Source: Thiorhodovibrio litoralis
GTDB taxonomy: Bacteria > Pseudomonadota > Gammaproteobacteria > Chromatiales > Chromatiaceae
Assembly (NCBI RefSeq): GCF_033954455.1
Contig: NZ_CP121473.1
Location: forward strand, 1,970,501 to 2,034,500
Length of the DNA stretch: 64,000 bases
Reading direction: 5' to 3'
In this document: positions 36,601 to 44,682 of the stretch, piece after piece
How positions within the stretch are numbered: position 1 is the first letter of the stretch
Layout of the letters: each line of letters starts with the position of its first letter
Position numbers and translations under genes: made by a program
Notes under the pieces: model-generated
What the model saw: the letters and a program-made list of their open reading frames with translations, nothing else
The model's database searches: none
Told to the model about the DNA's origin: nothing

Positions 36601-37172
36601 AAGCCATCAGCAACCAGGGCCTGGTCACCCTGCTGCGCGAACTCCACGACCAGCTCGACACCGCCGTCTTCGAAGCCTACGGCTGGCAGGATCTGGCCAA
36701 GCAACTGATCGGCCGCCCCGGCGCCACCTGCCCCTGGCCGGACAAGCCCGCCGACCAGCTCCAAGCCGAGGAAGAACTGCTCACTCGCCTGGTCGCCCTC
36801 AACGCCGAGCGCGCCGCCGAGGAAGCCCAAGGCAGCATCCGCTGGCTGCGCCCCGACTACCAAAACCCGCAAGCGCACGCCACCACCACCGGCGAGCAAC
36901 AAACCGCCGACCTCGACACGCCCGCCACCGCGACCACCACCGCCAAGCCGAAAAAGGGGAAAATCAAATTCCCGACCGCGCGCGCCGGCATCCCGGAGCA
37001 AGTCGCCGTCGTCAAATCCGCGCTCGGCAAACAAGCGCGCAGCCTGGAGGAACTGACAGAGGAATTTTCAGACCCAAAGAGGACCGCTCCCAAGATCGCA
37101 GAAATCCTCGCCACCCTCGAATCACTCGGCCTGTTGCAACGCGAGGGCGAGCGCTACCGGCTCACGCGCTAA
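33681..37172 (+). CDS. MmeI-like type IIL restriction-modification enzyme
   Basis: A 1163-residue single-chain restriction-methylation protein. The N-terminal nuclease core shows D76 in RSLDLYKRG and E86-G-K88 in FVLEGKDTG, a PD-(D/E)XK site. A helical spacer (about 190-380) precedes the N6-adenine methyltransferase with motif I DPACGSGNF (399-407) and catalytic NPPF (562-565). The target-recognition domain follows (about 690-900), then a C-terminal region with a Pro/Thr/Lys-rich linker and a small helical domain. The TRD segment 35821-36360 is about 49% GC by hand count, against about 65% on either side. The start at 33681 (MNETDIEAF) is family-like; the frame opens at 33579. The last 156 bases are repeated at 40022. 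Confidence 0.88.
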   Translation: MNETDIEAFITRWGGGSSRGGNERANLQLFLTEFCTLLDLPQPDPASADNSQNAYVFERSVTERLPDGSTKPRSLDLYKRGCFVLEGKDTGKQTGSDTWDAAIVKAHKQAENYVRALPAEEGRPPFILVVDVGRSFVLYSEFTCSGGNYVPFPDARGYRIRLEQLRAEDIRERLRALWLDPLSLDSSRHAGRVTRQIADALAGLAKSLEETGADSERVAGFLSRCLFTMFAEDVGLLPAESFSELLARLQQKPEAFPDALKSLWQSMNSGGFCGVLMTQVLRFNGGLFEGADPLPLTAKQIGQLIDAARADWRQVEPAIFGTLLERALNPHERHKLGAHYTPRAYVERLVMPTVIEPLRADWEDVQVAAQNHARLGKTKDAITEVRNFHGRLCQTRVLDPACGSGNFLYVALEHMKRLEGEVLDVLGRLQKSASFELEGFTVNPNQFLGLEINPRAARIADIVLWIGYLQWHFRTYGHVNPPEPVLRDFHNIQCRDALIEAKAREPLLDDQGQPVTVWDGRSVKVSPITGEKIPDEAQRLQVYRYLEPCRAEWPEADFIVGNPPFIGAASMRRALGDGYVDAVRKVYSGLVPDSADFVMYWWQIAAEKVRKGGARRFGFITTNSLRQTFNRRVLEPHLNDPKTPLSLVFAVPDHPWVEASDGAQVRIAMTVGAPGQKPGLLQQVVSEHAGDDDARAVSVTTREGKLFADLVIGANVSSAETLQSNNGISFRGVSLIGAFDLTQDEANRFGFDNSAVADSRIRPFVNGKDIAQSPSNRYVIDLFGLDLHEVRQSYPALYQWVLERVKPSRDAKSHTKDGAAYAKSWWVFGKPRQEMRRALENLDQFFVTPMTAKHRLIVRMGQPVLPDQGLIVFSTCDQSHQGILSSRIHCAWALATGGRLGVGNDPRYNNSRCFETFPFPAADDTQIATIRDLAEQIDTHRKRQQAKHPKLTLTGIYNVLDAQRHQTPLTEKDQAISNQGLVTLLRELHDQLDTAVFEAYGWQDLAKQLIGRPGATCPWPDKPADQLQAEEELLTRLVALNAERAAEEAQGSIRWLRPDYQNPQAHATTTGEQQTADLDTPATATTTAKPKKGKIKFPTARAGIPEQVAVVKSALGKQARSLEELTEEFSDPKRTAPKIAEILATLESLGLLQREGERYRLTR
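37017..37172 (+). repeat. 156-bp direct repeat, copy 1 (3' end of the MmeI-like gene)
   Basis: This stretch encodes the last 51 residues (SALGKQARSLEELTEEFSDP...) plus the stop of the MmeI-like enzyme. It is about 93% identical to 40022-40177. The similarity starts at the serine codon and stops at the stop codon on both copies; flanks do not match. Confidence 0.95.
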
Positions 37173-37209
37173 CTCGCAATCTGGCGCAACAACAAAGTAG
37201 ATCAGACCG

Positions 37210-37458
37210 ATGAATAACGTCTTACTACAACGCATCACCGTTGATTCACGCATATTCGGCGGCAAACCCATCATCCGTGGGCGACGCCTTGCCGTGGAGC
37301 ATGTTCTTGGCATGCTCGCCGCAGGCGATGACATCCACACCCTACTCGAAGGCTATCCCTGGTTGGAGCGCGAAGATGTTCTGGCTTGCTTGGCCTATGC
37401 CCATCGGCTCGTTGAGCATGAGCGGGTTGAACCCCTGATCGTCGATGCCGCTGCATGA
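37210..37458 (+). CDS. DUF433-family antitoxin
   Basis: An 82-residue protein with the DUF433 pattern: RITVDSRIFGGKPIIRGRRLAVEHVLGML, AGDDIHTLLEGYPWLEREDVLACLAYAHRL. DUF433 proteins are usually the antitoxin (VapB-like) of a pair with a DUF5615/PIN-like toxin. That partner follows here with a 4-base overlap (ATGA) but is broken. The gene itself looks intact. Confidence 0.88.
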   Translation: MNNVLLQRITVDSRIFGGKPIIRGRRLAVEHVLGMLAAGDDIHTLLEGYPWLEREDVLACLAYAHRLVEHERVEPLIVDAAA

Positions 37459-37599
37459 AGCTGCTACTGGACACCTGCGTTTGGGCCGGCGCTGCTCCAT
37501 GCAACCGTCGTCGAGCGCTATGCCGCCGAGCTTAACCACGGCGCTATCTTGACCGTCACGGCTGATCGTGTGCGAGTTCGCGCCTTACTACAACGCTAA
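37455..37599 (+). pseudogene. Remnant of a DUF5615 PIN-like toxin, internally deleted
   Basis: The frame starts with MKLLLDTCVWAGA, the usual start of DUF5615 toxins paired with DUF433. It then shifts: another frame continues as LHATVVERYAAELNHGAIL, then TVTADRVRVRALLQR and a stop at 37599, which matches the C-terminus of the same family. Roughly 60 central residues, including most catalytic acids, are missing and the two ends are out of frame. The toxin is therefore inactive, leaving an orphan antitoxin. Confidence 0.8.
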
Positions 37600-37655
37600 G
37601 CATGCGGAAATGGGAAAAGGAAACGATTTCATTCTGAGGACTCGAATTAACCACC

Positions 37656-40013
37656 ATGACTGAGCAGAATCAGCCAAAATCTATCGAAGCCCGCGCGCGC
37701 AGCGTGCGAGAACTGCTCGACAAGGCCAAGTACACCATCGACTTTTACCAGCGCGAGTATGCCTGGGAGGAGCGCCAAGTCCGGGAATTGGTCGACGATC
37801 TCACCGGCAAGTTTCTTGACCACTACGACCCCGGTCATTCGCGCCCCCAGGTTGAGCACTATGGTCATTATTTCCTCGGGTCGGTGGTTCTCAGTCACAA
37901 ACGCGGTCAGCGCTTCATCGTCGATGGCCAACAACGGCTCACCACACTGACGCTGCTGCTGATCGAACTCTACCATCGCCAAGGCGAGCGGCCCGATGGG
38001 GTCGATGTGCGCAACCTGATCTTCTCTGAGAAATACGGGCACAAGAGCTTCAACCTGGATGTGCCGGACCGCGAGCCAATCATGCGTGCCTTAATGGACG
38101 GTCAGGGCGCAGTCTTCGATGTCAGCGATGCGACGCCATCGGTGGTCAATATCCAGGCTCGGGCCGCCAATGTCGGCGAGCACTTGCCCGAAGAAATCAA
38201 CGCGGACGCGCTGCCGTTTTTCGTCGATTGGCTGCTGGAGAACGTGCATCTGGTTGTGATCGAGGCCTACTCCGACGAGGATGCCTACACCATCTTCGAG
38301 ACCATGAACGATCGCGGCCTGTCCTTGAGCTTGCCGGAGATGCTCAAGGGCTATGTGCTGGCCAATGTGTATCGGGAAAGCGACCAGCGCGACATCAACG
38401 ACCTTTGGAAAGCGCGGATGCAAGCGCTGCGGGCGACGGAGAAAGAGGGTGACGCCGACTTCTTCAAGGATTGGCTGCGCGCCCGTCACGCGCAAACGAT
38501 CCGGCCTGGCTCCGCTGGCGCCGAGAACAAAGACTACGAACGCATTGGCACGGAGTTCCACCGCTGGGTTCGCGATCAGCGTGATCTATTGGGATTGGCG
38601 GACCCTGATGGCTTCCTGCGCTTTGTGCGCCGCGATCTCGACTTTTTTGCCCGCCAGGTGCTCACCATTCGCAACGCGATGGTCAAACTGGAACCCGGGC
38701 TTGAATCCATTCGTTTCAATGCCGACCGGGGGTTTACGCTGCAAACCCAGTTGATGTTGGCGCCGCTCTCGGCCGAGGATTCCAAGGATACCGCACGGCG
38801 TAAGATCGCTTTGGTGGCGGACTTTGTCGATATCTGGCTGGCACGACGCATTTGGTGCTTCCGCACCATCAGTTACTCGTCGGTCAAGTACACCATCTTT
38901 CAGCTGACCAAGGAATTGCGCGGTCGCGATATCAGCGACCTCGCGACCTTCCTGCGCGCGGAACTGAATGCGCAGAAAGAGAGCTTCGCGAGCGCCCCTC
39001 AGTTTAGGCTGCATGCGCAAAATTATCGCCAGGTTCGGCACATCCTCGCGCGCCTAACCTTATGGCTTGAAGCCCAATGTGGCCAGCCAGCGCACTTCGA
39101 GGATCTGATCTCACAGGGCAAGGCAAAGCCGTTCGAGATTGAGCACGTTTGGGCGGATCGTTATGAACGCTTTACCGAGTGGTTCAATCACCAAAGCGAT
39201 TTCGACACCGAACGCAACCGGATCGGTGGTCTGCTGCTCCTGCAGCGCGGCATCAATCAAAGCCTCGGGGATGGGACCTATGAGCAAAAACGCGACGCCT
39301 ACATGGCGCACAGCGCCAACCTGCTTGCTCGCAGCCTGCACCCGCTGGCCTACCAGAACCACCCGGCTTTTCTGAGCCTGATTGACCGCACCGGTCTGCC
39401 GTTCCGCCCCTACGACACCTTTGGTCCGGAGGAGCAGAAGCAACGCCAGGAACTCTATATCCGCATTGCCGAATGGGTCTGGAATCCTTCCCGACTTGAC
39501 CTGGATGGCGAAAAACCGCCCGTCTATGAGCCCATTGCCACCATCGACGAAGAGGAAGCAGAGGCGGCCAACCGTCCTGATCGCTACGAAGCGAGACTCG
39601 CTTTCTGGACCAAGCTGCTCGACCACGCCAAGACTCAGTCTGATTTGCACGCCAGAATCTCCCCAGGGAAATACCATTGGGCCGGTGCCCGTCGCCACGG
39701 TGTCTGGTGGAACTATTGGGTCACGATGGCGGAGACCCGCGTGACCATTTACATCGATGGCCCCGATGCCGCTGCGAACAAGGCGCTCTTTGACGCGCTC
39801 CATGATGGCCACCGCAACGCGATCGAATCCGCATTCGGCGGCCCGCTAGAATGGCAACGCCTCGAAGAGCGCCGCGCCTGCTGGATTGGCACCAAGCTGG
39901 AAGGTGGCTGGGTCGATGAGTCAACCTGGGACGGCGCCATCGCAAAGGCTGTCGATGTAATGACAAGGCTCTATGCCGCGGCTTCGCCTCGGCTGAAGAA
40001 CACGGAAAATTAG
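37656..40013 (+). CDS. DUF262-DUF1524-DUF4268 protein (GmrSD-type defence candidate)
   Basis: A 785-residue protein. The N-terminal DUF262 (ParB/Srx-like) domain has YTIDFYQREYAWEERQV and the diagnostic VDGQQRLTTL (89-98). DUF1524, an HNH-type nuclease domain, follows with EIEHVW (H497) and N521 in TERNRIGGLLLL. The end is a DUF4268 domain (about 645-780; FWTKLLDHAKTQSDLHARISPGKY, AAFGG-like SAFGGPLEWQRL). DUF262-DUF1524 proteins include GmrSD, a nucleotide-dependent enzyme cutting modified phage DNA, and SspE-like proteins. Its position in a restriction island supports an anti-phage role, but the target is unknown. It sits between the two copies of the 156-bp repeat. Confidence 0.87.
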   Translation: MTEQNQPKSIEARARSVRELLDKAKYTIDFYQREYAWEERQVRELVDDLTGKFLDHYDPGHSRPQVEHYGHYFLGSVVLSHKRGQRFIVDGQQRLTTLTLLLIELYHRQGERPDGVDVRNLIFSEKYGHKSFNLDVPDREPIMRALMDGQGAVFDVSDATPSVVNIQARAANVGEHLPEEINADALPFFVDWLLENVHLVVIEAYSDEDAYTIFETMNDRGLSLSLPEMLKGYVLANVYRESDQRDINDLWKARMQALRATEKEGDADFFKDWLRARHAQTIRPGSAGAENKDYERIGTEFHRWVRDQRDLLGLADPDGFLRFVRRDLDFFARQVLTIRNAMVKLEPGLESIRFNADRGFTLQTQLMLAPLSAEDSKDTARRKIALVADFVDIWLARRIWCFRTISYSSVKYTIFQLTKELRGRDISDLATFLRAELNAQKESFASAPQFRLHAQNYRQVRHILARLTLWLEAQCGQPAHFEDLISQGKAKPFEIEHVWADRYERFTEWFNHQSDFDTERNRIGGLLLLQRGINQSLGDGTYEQKRDAYMAHSANLLARSLHPLAYQNHPAFLSLIDRTGLPFRPYDTFGPEEQKQRQELYIRIAEWVWNPSRLDLDGEKPPVYEPIATIDEEEAEAANRPDRYEARLAFWTKLLDHAKTQSDLHARISPGKYHWAGARRHGVWWNYWVTMAETRVTIYIDGPDAAANKALFDALHDGHRNAIESAFGGPLEWQRLEERRACWIGTKLEGGWVDESTWDGAIAKAVDVMTRLYAAASPRLKNTEN

Positions 40014-40021
40014 CGAACATC

Positions 40022-40177
40022 TCCGCTCTCGGCAAACAAGCGCGCAGGCTGGAGGAACTGACAGAGGAATTTTCTGACCCAAAGAGAACCGCTCCCAAGA
40101 TCGCAGAAATCCTCGCCACCCTAGAATCACTCGGCCTGCTGCAACTTGAGGGCGGGCGCTACCGGCTCGCGCGCTAA
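40022..40177 (+). pseudogene. 156-bp direct repeat, copy 2: detached 3' end of an MmeI-like gene
   Basis: It reads SALGKQARRLEELTEEF and onward to a stop without any frame break for 52 codons, differing from copy 1 at about 11 positions. There is no start codon and no upstream methyltransferase sequence, so it is a leftover C-terminal domain. It begins 8 bases after the DUF262 stop. It marks a duplication or recombination point bounding the DUF433/DUF262 insert. Confidence 0.85.
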
Positions 40178-40279
40178 AGGGCGATTACGACCTTTGCTTT
40201 CCGATCATCGATCTTTATCAGAATGACCTTGACCATCGTCTTCCACAATTACATGCAGCGGCTTGACAGGTAGGTTCGC

Positions 40280-40531
40280 ATGGATCAACAACCCATTCGT
40301 CGCGTGATTGGGCGTCGGCAGGAACGTCCGGTGGGCAAGCTAGGGGCGCCAACACTGGCTGCACAGAGGTGGTCTGAGACCATGGCCGTGCGGGAAACGC
40401 GGGTTCCCAAGGGTATTTTCCGCTATGCCACAATGGAAGAGGCAAATGCGGACTGGGAGCGATGGCATGCTGAGCTGGTGGCGGAAATGGCTAGGAAAAG
40501 ACGCGGGCCGGGCGAGCGAGAGCAGTCCTGA
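40280..40531 (+). CDS. Small conserved protein preceding a nucleotidyltransferase
   Basis: An 83-residue protein; its second half (VPKGIFRYATMEEANADWERW) resembles small proteins that I recall preceding MNT/AbiEii-type nucleotidyltransferases (KGVYRF-x-T-x-EEA pattern). The first 35 residues are not recognised, so a later start at the ATG for MAVRETRV is possible. It may be one half of a toxin-antitoxin pair with the next gene, which its 3' end overlaps or adjoins. Confidence 0.6.
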   Translation: MDQQPIRRVIGRRQERPVGKLGAPTLAAQRWSETMAVRETRVPKGIFRYATMEEANADWERWHAELVAEMARKRRGPGEREQS

Positions 40532-41060
40532 TGCTGGCGGTGACGATGGTCTTGAGTATACACGCCCCGCGACATGGCAGGATGTCATCACGACGGTGCG
40601 ACTGCTCAACCGCGCTGGAGTCCGCTACATTCTAGTCGGCGGCTATGCCTTGGCAGCCCACGGCTACGTGCGTATGACGACGGATATCGATATCGCGGTC
40701 GCGCCTGATCCGGGCAATTCCGCTCGCTGGGTCGCGGCACTTGCCGAACTTCCGGATGGGGTGTGTGCTGCCATGTCTGGCGAAGCGGATCCGTTCGAAG
40801 GCGACCATCTGCACGCCATTCGCTTGAACGATGCGTTCACAGTCGATCTTCTGCCTGCGGTGGCGGGAGTATCCTTTACGGAGCTTGAACAGCATGTTGA
40901 ATGGATGAATCTGGAAGGTGAGTCGGTGCCGGTCTTAAGTCTGGTTGGATTGCTCAAAACCAAGCAAGGCGTGCGGCCGAAAGATCAGGCCGATGAGAGG
41001 GTTTTGCGGCGGGCGATCGCCGCAGTGACGGGGCAGAGTTCAGATGACCGTGCGCCATAG
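40467..41060 (+). CDS. Nucleotidyltransferase (AbiEii/MNT-like)
   Basis: About 197 residues from this start. The nucleotidyltransferase fold signature is clear: YILVGGYALAAHGYVR then TTDIDIAVAP, giving the GG and D-x-D metal site, and later AFTVDLLPAV for the third acid. Such proteins act as antitoxins or AbiEii-type toxins that modify tRNA or a partner protein. The true start is uncertain because the frame is open upstream to 40425 and overlaps the 83-residue gene; a GTG at about 40596 is too late to keep the first helix. Confidence 0.78.
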   Translation: MLSWWRKWLGKDAGRASESSPDAGGDDGLEYTRPATWQDVITTVRLLNRAGVRYILVGGYALAAHGYVRMTTDIDIAVAPDPGNSARWVAALAELPDGVCAAMSGEADPFEGDHLHAIRLNDAFTVDLLPAVAGVSFTELEQHVEWMNLEGESVPVLSLVGLLKTKQGVRPKDQADERVLRRAIAAVTGQSSDDRAP

Positions 41061-41243
41061 CTGTAAAGTCTCGCTAAAGGCAACCAACCACCTTCTTTTC
41101 ATGCGCCTGCTGAAGCAGCACTGGCCTGAGTGCGGCCTGGCCCGCTGCGGGTGACATTGTGCGCTCGCGCAACTTCAGCGTCGGGCAGGGCAACGCCATG
41201 GACGGCGCGATCATCTGAAATCATGCTTGCTGGATGGCAGGAG

Positions 41244-41259
41244 CTGTCTATAATTACAG
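41244..41259. promoter_or_regulatory. LexA box overlapping the lexA promoter
   Basis: CTGTCTATAATTACAG is an exact CTGT-N8-ACAG LexA box. It contains a perfect -10, TATAAT (41249-41254), with TTGCTG (41227-41232) 16 bases upstream as a -35. It lies 105 bases before lexA, so the repressor would block its own promoter. The rest of the 304-base gap 41061-41364 shows no gene. Confidence 0.9.
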
Positions 41260-41364
41260 TTCTTGTGCCGCGATTCGCGCTTGGCTGTCTGATCGCGGCG
41301 CTGTATCCCGTAATCAAGCCCTTGTCATGACCACCACCCCCATTCTGAAATCCCGGGAGCCCTC

Positions 41365-42087
41365 GTGAGCGAGCCTGTATTGACCGATCGCCAACGCCAG
41401 ATTTTGGCGCTGATTCGCCGACATATCCGTGAGACCGGCTATCCGCCGACGCGCGCGGAGATTGCCGCTGCCTGCGGATTTCGCTCGGTCAATGCTGCGG
41501 TGGATCACCTCAAGGCACTGGCGCGTCGTGGGGTGATCGAGCTCAAGCCGGGGGCATCGCGTGGCATCCGGCTGCTTGAATCCGCGGCATCCGTTTCTCG
41601 CGCGTCCCGGGCGCTGTCGGATTCGTCGCCGGATGCATCGGCTGGTTTGCCGATGGCTTCGTCGATAGGTTCGCCGATGGGGTTACCCCTGATCGGTCGG
41701 GTGGCGGCGGGGCGCCCGCTGCTGGCGCTTGAGCATATCGAGGACCATTACCCGGTCGACCCGGGGCTGTTTCGGCCGCGTGCCGATTATCTCCTGCGCG
41801 TTAGCGGCGAGAGCATGCGCGATGCCGGCATTCTCGACGGCGACCTGCTGGCGGTGCAGCGCAGGTCGGAGGCGCGCAATGGACAGGTCCTGGTAGTGCG
41901 CGTCGATGATGAGGTCACGGTCAAGCGTTTCCAGCAGTCAGAGGATCACCCGCATCGCGTGCAGCTGTTGCCCGCCAACCCGGATTTCGACCCCATCGAG
42001 ATCGATTTGCGCGCGCAGGAGTTGATGGTGGAAGGCTTGGGGGTTGGCGTGCTGCGCCGGCAATTGACGGTTGCCTCGCAGGTTTGA
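41365..42087 (+). CDS. lexA: LexA repressor
   Basis: A 240-residue SOS repressor, slightly longer than usual because of a Ser/Ala-rich linker (about 75-105). The winged-helix N-terminus reads [20 protein letters not shown] with recognition helix [14 protein letters not shown]. The self-cleavage site is A115-G116 in GRVAAGRP, the nucleophile S150 in SGESMRDAG and the general base K187 in EVTVKRF; the 37-residue Ser-Lys spacing equals the E. coli protein. A LexA box lies upstream. It is the first gene of lexA-imuA-imuB. Confidence 0.96.
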   Translation: MSEPVLTDRQRQILALIRRHIRETGYPPTRAEIAAACGFRSVNAAVDHLKALARRGVIELKPGASRGIRLLESAASVSRASRALSDSSPDASAGLPMASSIGSPMGLPLIGRVAAGRPLLALEHIEDHYPVDPGLFRPRADYLLRVSGESMRDAGILDGDLLAVQRRSEARNGQVLVVRVDDEVTVKRFQQSEDHPHRVQLLPANPDFDPIEIDLRAQELMVEGLGVGVLRRQLTVASQV

Positions 42088-42746
42088 TCGCCACAGCACA
42101 AGCCGCCAGACCTGCGGCGATGAGCCTGGCATCAGCACCGGTGCGCGATGCGCGTTTGGAGGCATTGCTTGCCCAGCGCGGTGATCTCTGGCGTGGGCGG
42201 AGCGGCGCGAGTTGTGAAGCGCCTGGCATGGCCACGGGCTTTGCGCTGCTCGATCAGGCGCTGGTCGGTGGTGGTTGGCCGCAAGCCGGTCTGTGCGAGA
42301 TTCTAACTGACCAACCGGGCCCTGGGCTGGCCTTGATTCTGCCGTTGCTGGCGCGGCTTGGCGCGCGGCGGCCCTGGATACTGATGGCCGCGCCGCCGCT
42401 GTTGCCTTATGCGCCGGCACTCGCTGCCGCGGGCCTGCGGTTGAGCCGCCTGTTGGTTGTCACCCGTCAACCTGCTTTGTGGGTGATGGAGCAAGGGCTG
42501 CAGGCGGCAAGCTGCGCGGCCGTGGTGGGTTGGCTCGACCGAGGCACGGCTGCGGACCTGCGGCGTCTGCAACTGGCCTCCACGCAAACGCAGACACCGG
42601 CCTTTGTGTTTCGCCCGCCGCCCATGTCGCGGCAACCATCGCCAGCGCGGCTGCGCCTGCAGCTGTGCGCGATGACGCAAAACCGTCTGGAGCTGAGGCT
42701 GCTAAAGCAGCGCGGGCGCACGGCGACCATCAGCCTGCCTCTGTAA
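42084..42746 (+). CDS. imuA: ImuA, SOS mutagenesis accessory protein
   Basis: A 220-residue RecA/SulA-like protein. The family pattern is visible in [44 protein letters not shown] and [20 protein letters not shown]. ImuA works with ImuB and the DnaE2 polymerase in damage-induced translesion synthesis. It would start with TTG at 42084, overlapping the lexA stop by 4 bases; an in-frame ATG at 42120 is the alternative. Confidence 0.88.
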   Translation: MIATAQAARPAAMSLASAPVRDARLEALLAQRGDLWRGRSGASCEAPGMATGFALLDQALVGGGWPQAGLCEILTDQPGPGLALILPLLARLGARRPWILMAAPPLLPYAPALAAAGLRLSRLLVVTRQPALWVMEQGLQAASCAAVVGWLDRGTAADLRRLQLASTQTQTPAFVFRPPPMSRQPSPARLRLQLCAMTQNRLELRLLKQRGRTATISLPL

Positions 42747-42780
42747 GACACTTAACGCTATCCCCTTGGCGCCAATCCCC

Positions 42781-44421
42781 ATGCGCGACTCCTGCTGGCT
42801 GGCTCTGTGGTTTCCGGAGCTCCCGCTCGAGGTCTATCAGCGTGCCTGGGGCGAGGAGCGGCCGCTCGCCATTGTCGAGGGTGGCCATGTGATTGCCTGC
42901 AATGCGGCGGCACGCTCGGCGGGGGTGCGGGTGGGGGGCGCGCGGCTGGCGGCGCTCGCGCTCTGTGCCGAGCTTGCGACCCGTGTGCGCCGCCCGGGCG
43001 TGGAGCAAGCCGCGCTCGAATGGCTCGCCGCTTGGGCGCTGCGCTTTAGCGATCAGGTCAGTCTCGAGCCGCCCCAGGGGCTGGTGATCGAGGCCGGGCG
43101 CAGTCTGCAGCTTTTTGGCGGTGCTGAGGCTTTTTATCAAGCCGTGGTCAAGGCGGGTGCAGCCCTGGGTTATCGTCTGCAGCTGTGCATGGCGCCGACA
43201 CCCGCCGGTGCGCTGCTGCTGGCGGCCTGGGGCTGCGAGGAGATCATCGGCGACACAGCCGAGCTGCGACAGCGGCTGGCGCCATTGCCGCCGTCGGTAG
43301 CCGGATTGAGCGCGCGGGCCCTGGCTGACTGCCAGCGCATGGGGGTGCGCTGCATCGGCGATCTGCTGGCGCTGCCGCGCAGCGGCCTGACAGAGCGCTT
43401 TGGCGTTACCTTTGTGGACGCTCTCGCGCGTTTGCTGGGCGACAAGCCCGATCCGCGTCGGCCGTTTGAACCGCCGGATCATTATCATGGCGAGCTTGAG
43501 CTGCCGGCTGAGGTCCAGGAGGCGGAAGCGCTTATGGTTGCCTGTCGGCAGTTGCTTGCCGAGCTCTGTGGTTTGTTGCAGGCACGCAGGGCCTTGGTGC
43601 CGGCACTTTACTGGACATGGTGCCATGCCGACGGCGAGCGCACCGTGCTGCGGCTTGGCAGTGCAAAACCAGAAGCAGACATGAAGCACTGGCTGTTGCT
43701 ACTGCGTGAGCGCCTGGCCGGCTCGCCGGCGCCGGCACCGGTGCGCGAGATTGTCCTCGACACGGATCGTTTTTGCTCGCAAAGTCGCACGACTGGCGAC
43801 CTCTTTTCACGTCAGAGCCCGCTGTTGGGAGCCGGCTTGGAGGCGGATTTGCAGCCGGGCTCGAGCGACGGCGCCGATTTGCTCGACCGGCTGCGTGCGC
43901 GCCTCGGCGATGACGCGGTCAAGACACTGGTCCAGGTGGACGATCACCGCCCGGAGCGGGCCTGGCGCTGGGTGGACGCTCAACAGCCGCCGGACTCCCG
44001 AACAGCCCGCGTGCCATGGCCATCGCAGCGGAAACCGTCTTCCGAGTCCTTGCTGTTCGCGGATAGTGCCAGCGCTGAGCGGCCTCTGTGGCTGTTGCAG
44101 ACACCGCTTCGCTTGCGCTTGCGCGACGGCTGCCTGTGGCTTGCCGACCCGGCGGCGAGCGCGACTTTGCCCGCATTAGTCCGGGCGCAGCCGTTAAGGT
44201 TCTGCGGCGGGCGTGAACGGATCGAAACCGGCTGGTGGGACCGCCATCCAGTGGCGCGTGATTATTTTCGTGTCCAGGCGGCGAGCGGAGAAAGATTCTG
44301 GGCCTACCGCAGCCTGAGTGGAGATTGCACGCGGGGCGGGTGCGAAAGCGGATCAGCTGATGAAAACAGACCAGGCGCGCCGGATTTGTGTTGGTATCTG
44401 CACGGCGCCTTCGGATTCTGA
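42781..44421 (+). CDS. imuB: ImuB, catalytically dead Y-family polymerase
   Basis: A 546-residue Y-family polymerase homologue. The start MRDSCWLALWFPELPLEV has no catalytic Asp in the position where active Y polymerases have D-x-D, and the mid-protein acidic pair is replaced by LVIEAGRSLQLFGG, as in other ImuB proteins. A thumb/helix-hairpin region (GVRCIGDLLALPRSGLTERFG) and a little-finger region follow, with the usual C-terminal tail (GCLWLADPAA, ERIETGWWDRHPVARDYFRV). ImuB bridges the beta clamp and DnaE2. The ATG at 42781 is preferred over a TTG at 42766. No dnaE2 follows. Confidence 0.92.
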   Translation: MRDSCWLALWFPELPLEVYQRAWGEERPLAIVEGGHVIACNAAARSAGVRVGGARLAALALCAELATRVRRPGVEQAALEWLAAWALRFSDQVSLEPPQGLVIEAGRSLQLFGGAEAFYQAVVKAGAALGYRLQLCMAPTPAGALLLAAWGCEEIIGDTAELRQRLAPLPPSVAGLSARALADCQRMGVRCIGDLLALPRSGLTERFGVTFVDALARLLGDKPDPRRPFEPPDHYHGELELPAEVQEAEALMVACRQLLAELCGLLQARRALVPALYWTWCHADGERTVLRLGSAKPEADMKHWLLLLRERLAGSPAPAPVREIVLDTDRFCSQSRTTGDLFSRQSPLLGAGLEADLQPGSSDGADLLDRLRARLGDDAVKTLVQVDDHRPERAWRWVDAQQPPDSRTARVPWPSQRKPSSESLLFADSASAERPLWLLQTPLRLRLRDGCLWLADPAASATLPALVRAQPLRFCGGRERIETGWWDRHPVARDYFRVQAASGERFWAYRSLSGDCTRGGCESGSADENRPGAPDLCWYLHGAFGF

Positions 44422-44682
44422 ACAGACAAAATAATCGCTATCAAACCCTCGGCGAGCCCGTGCTGCTTTCGATAGCAAGCTGATGGTGGCTGAAGTATCA
44501 TGGACAATTCGCTGAAGATGCGCTTAGGGGAAAGCCGCTGGCCTGGCGCCGCTGGCCAGCCTGGCGATTCTGATAGTCGCGGGAGGGTCGCAGCGGTTGG
44601 AATGCTCAGCCAGCCCTCATCCGCGTGCAAGATTTTTGAAGGAGTGCGCAGCAGCACTAATGCGTATAGGTCAAGTTTAGCT

